A stretch of DNA of 64,000 nt from Pseudomonas mucidolens (GTDB lineage Bacteria; Pseudomonadota; Gammaproteobacteria; Pseudomonadales; Pseudomonadaceae): assembly GCF_900106045.1 (NCBI RefSeq), contig NZ_LT629802.1:5789068-5853067 (forward strand), written 5' to 3'. This document shows positions 62,160 to 64,000 of the stretch, in pieces. The notes below the pieces were generated by a model. That model was not told the origin of the DNA. It did no database searches and was given only the letters and a program-made list of their open reading frames with translations. Position 1 is the stretch's first letter, and each line of letters begins with the position of its first letter. Both the position numbers and the translations under genes were made by a program.

Positions 62160-62333
62160 GGTCAAACCCTCGTTTAAGTCAATAGAGTGTAGCCCCGCGC
62201 CATCATCGAGCGATTATTTCCGCTTTTTTCGCCTTTCCAAGGCTCTAGACCAACGTAGGGGGGTGGCCTTTAGAGCAGGGCAGGCTAAACTCGGGCTGGC
62301 TTTCTTTCTGTCCAACCTGGCTGGAATATAAAA

Positions 62334-64000
62334 ATGAAAAATAATAATAGCCTGGCACGCCACTTACCCTGGTTGGTGCTGGCAATTGTAGGTGCGTGCG
62401 CCCTGGGCGTAGTGGCCTTGCGGCGAGGCGAGGCGATCAACGCCTTGTGGATTGTCGTCGCGGCAGTCGCCATTTATCTGGTGGCCTATCGTTACTACAG
62501 CCTGTTCATCGCTAATCATGTGATGCAACTCGATCCTCGGCGGGCTACCCCCGCAGTGGTCAACAACGACGGTCTGGACTATGTGCCGACCAACAAACAC
62601 ATTCTCTTTGGTCACCACTTCGCGGCGATTGCCGGTGCAGGCCCGCTGGTCGGCCCGGTGTTGGCGGCGCAGATGGGGTATCTGCCCGGCACGTTGTGGC
62701 TGATTGCCGGCGTGGTGCTGGCGGGCGCGGTGCAGGATTTCATGATTCTGTTCCTCTCCACACGTCGTAACGGTCGATCCCTGGGGGACATGGTCCGCGA
62801 GGAAATGGGCCGAATTCCCGGGACTATTGCGCTGTTTGGCTGTTTCCTGATCATGATCATCATCCTCGCGGTGCTGTCGCTGATCGTGGTCAAGGCCCTG
62901 GCCGAAAGTCCGTGGGGTATCTTCACGGTCATGGCGACCATCCCGATCGCGATGTTCATGGGCGTTTACATGCGCTACATCCGTCCGGGGCGCATTGGCG
63001 AAATCTCGATCATCGGGGTGTTGCTGCTGCTGGGTTCGATCTGGCTGGGTGGGCAGATTGCCGCTGATCCTGTGTGGGCCGAGGCCTTCACGTTCACCGG
63101 GATCCAAATCACCTGGATGTTGGTCGGTTACGGCTTTGTGGCAGCGGTATTGCCGGTCTGGCTGATCCTGGCCCCGCGTGACTACCTGTCGACCTTCCTG
63201 AAGATCGGCACCATCATCGCTCTGGCTATCGGTATCCTGGTCACCATGCCTGACCTGAAAATGCCGGCGCTGACCCAGTTTGTCGACGGCACTGGTCCGG
63301 TCTGGAAAGGCGGTCTGTTCCCGTTCCTGTTCATCACCATCGCCTGTGGTGCTGTGTCCGGGTTCCACGCGCTGATCTCTTCGGGCACCACGCCCAAGTT
63401 GCTGGCCAATGAAGCCCACTCGCGCTACATCGGTTACGGCGGCATGTTGATGGAGTCGTTCGTGGCCATCATGGCGATGGTTGCCGCCTCGGTGATCGAG
63501 CCTGGTGTGTACTTCGCCATGAACAGTCCGGCTGCGGTGGTCGGCAGCGATGTGGTGACAGTCGCGCAAACCGTCAGCAGCTGGGGTTTCGCCATTACCC
63601 CGGACGCGCTGCAAGCGGTCGCCAATGACATCGGTGAAACCACCATTCTGGCCCGCGCCGGCGGTGCGCCAACCCTGGCGGTGGGTATCGCGCAGATTCT
63701 GCACAGTGTGCTGCCGGGTGAAAACACCATGGCGTTCTGGTACCACTTTGCGATCCTGTTCGAAGCGCTGTTTATCCTGACCGCGGTCGACGCCGGCACC
63801 CGTGCCGGGCGTTTCATGCTGCAGGACCTGCTTGGCTCCTTCGTCCCGGCGCTCAAGCGCACCGAGTCCTGGACCGCCAACCTGGTGGCCACTGCCGGCT
63901 GCGTGGCGATGTGGGGCTACTTGCTGTATCAGGGCGTGATCGACCCGCTGGGTGGCATCAACACCTTGTGGCCGCTGTTCGGTATCTCCAACCAGATGCT
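62334..64000 (+). CDS. cstA: Carbon starvation protein CstA (cut by window end)
   Basis: A polytopic inner-membrane transporter of the CstA family, linked to peptide or pyruvate uptake under carbon limitation. The first 555 or so residues are present; the normal length is about 690, so the C-terminal part is beyond the window. Motifs are FGHHFAAIAGAGPLVGPVLA (near residue 85), GAVQDFMILFLSTRRNGRSL, CGAVSGFHALISSGTTPKLL, FYHFAILFEALFILTAVDAG (W in place of F at the first position) and GTRAGRFMLQDLLG. ATG 62334 (MKNNNSLARHL) follows TGGAAT; the frame is intact. The PA4606-like position after PilZ matches P. aeruginosa. Confidence 0.95.
   Translation, partial: MKNNNSLARHLPWLVLAIVGACALGVVALRRGEAINALWIVVAAVAIYLVAYRYYSLFIANHVMQLDPRRATPAVVNNDGLDYVPTNKHILFGHHFAAIAGAGPLVGPVLAAQMGYLPGTLWLIAGVVLAGAVQDFMILFLSTRRNGRSLGDMVREEMGRIPGTIALFGCFLIMIIILAVLSLIVVKALAESPWGIFTVMATIPIAMFMGVYMRYIRPGRIGEISIIGVLLLLGSIWLGGQIAADPVWAEAFTFTGIQITWMLVGYGFVAAVLPVWLILAPRDYLSTFLKIGTIIALAIGILVTMPDLKMPALTQFVDGTGPVWKGGLFPFLFITIACGAVSGFHALISSGTTPKLLANEAHSRYIGYGGMLMESFVAIMAMVAASVIEPGVYFAMNSPAAVVGSDVVTVAQTVSSWGFAITPDALQAVANDIGETTILARAGGAPTLAVGIAQILHSVLPGENTMAFWYHFAILFEALFILTAVDAGTRAGRFMLQDLLGSFVPALKRTESWTANLVATAGCVAMWGYLLYQGVIDPLGGINTLWPLFGISNQM

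Noticed and set aside
62364..63746. 460-codon minus-strand frame opposite cstA
   Set aside because: The plus strand encodes CstA with clear motifs; the opposite frame is His/Gln/Asp-rich shadow sequence.

Overview
The window is ordinary GC-rich gammaproteobacterial chromosome, almost certainly from the Pseudomonas fluorescens group. Several gene blocks recall conserved P. aeruginosa neighbourhoods: hemL-thiE-thiD-ladS and the genes around hrpB and rhlE; the quinate/shikimate block; trmA plus an NCS2 permease; cioAB; and fpr-mscL-katB-ankB-radA-PilZ-cstA. Intergenic REP-type inverted repeats (7626-7716, 10330-10465, 23701-23836, 49560-49744) are also typical of this group. These comparisons are from memory; nothing was searched. 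No rRNA, tRNA, CRISPR array, integrase or intact insertion sequence was found.

Layout. 1-3211: end of a small secreted repeat protein, then the thiD-thiE-hemL operon (minus). 3496-13556: LadS sensor kinase, AidB-like acyl-CoA dehydrogenase, AMP nucleosidase, RluE, a DUF2788 protein, an Lrp regulator, a candidate small RNA with a strong terminator, a secreted DUF6515 protein, a CDF metal exporter and a lipoprotein. 13644-20808: helicase hrpB and an endonuclease/exonuclease/phosphatase (EEP) gene, separated by an insertion. 20880-27736: membrane protein, DUF2076 protein, NYN nuclease, DnaQ-like exonuclease, small proteins, Lrp plus YedA exporter, RhlE helicase. 27777-36734: TetR/MFS pair, flavoprotein, histone-deacetylase-like enzyme, GNAT, TesB, HAD phosphatase, zinc metallopeptidase, lipoprotein, DMT exporter. 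36742-42265: quinate/shikimate catabolism (transporter, dehydroshikimate dehydratase QuiC, TetR regulator, shikimate dehydrogenase, AroQ). 42692-49517: TrmA, purine-type permease, a DUF4879 protein and a three-subunit molybdenum hydroxylase. 49830-56151: MFS exporter, cyanide-insensitive oxidase CioAB with a DUF2474 peptide behind a perfect Anr/Fnr box, RlmG, LuxR solo. 56624-64000: Fpr, MscL, periplasmic catalase KatB, AnkB, RadA, PilZ protein, CstA (cut by the window end).

The most striking region is 16088-20007. A compact, AT-richer cassette of three translationally coupled minus-strand genes lies between hrpB and the EEP gene: an orphan type VI secretion Hcp, a 491-residue protein ending in glycine-zipper hydrophobic segments, and a small membrane protein. 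This looks like an Hcp-delivered, probably membrane-targeting toxin with its immunity protein. The cassette is bounded by a 16-bp near-identical direct repeat and, outside that, by a 352-bp duplication of the hrpB/EEP junction about 98 percent identical between copies. It also holds a block of about 24-bp repeats resembling an IS21-family end.

Other notable points: an in-frame amber codon splits the FAD subunit of the molybdenum hydroxylase; a LuxR solo has Leu in place of the lactone-contacting Trp; a near-perfect TetR operator sits before the tetR-MFS operon; and two similar 23-bp sites flank the quinate/shikimate block.
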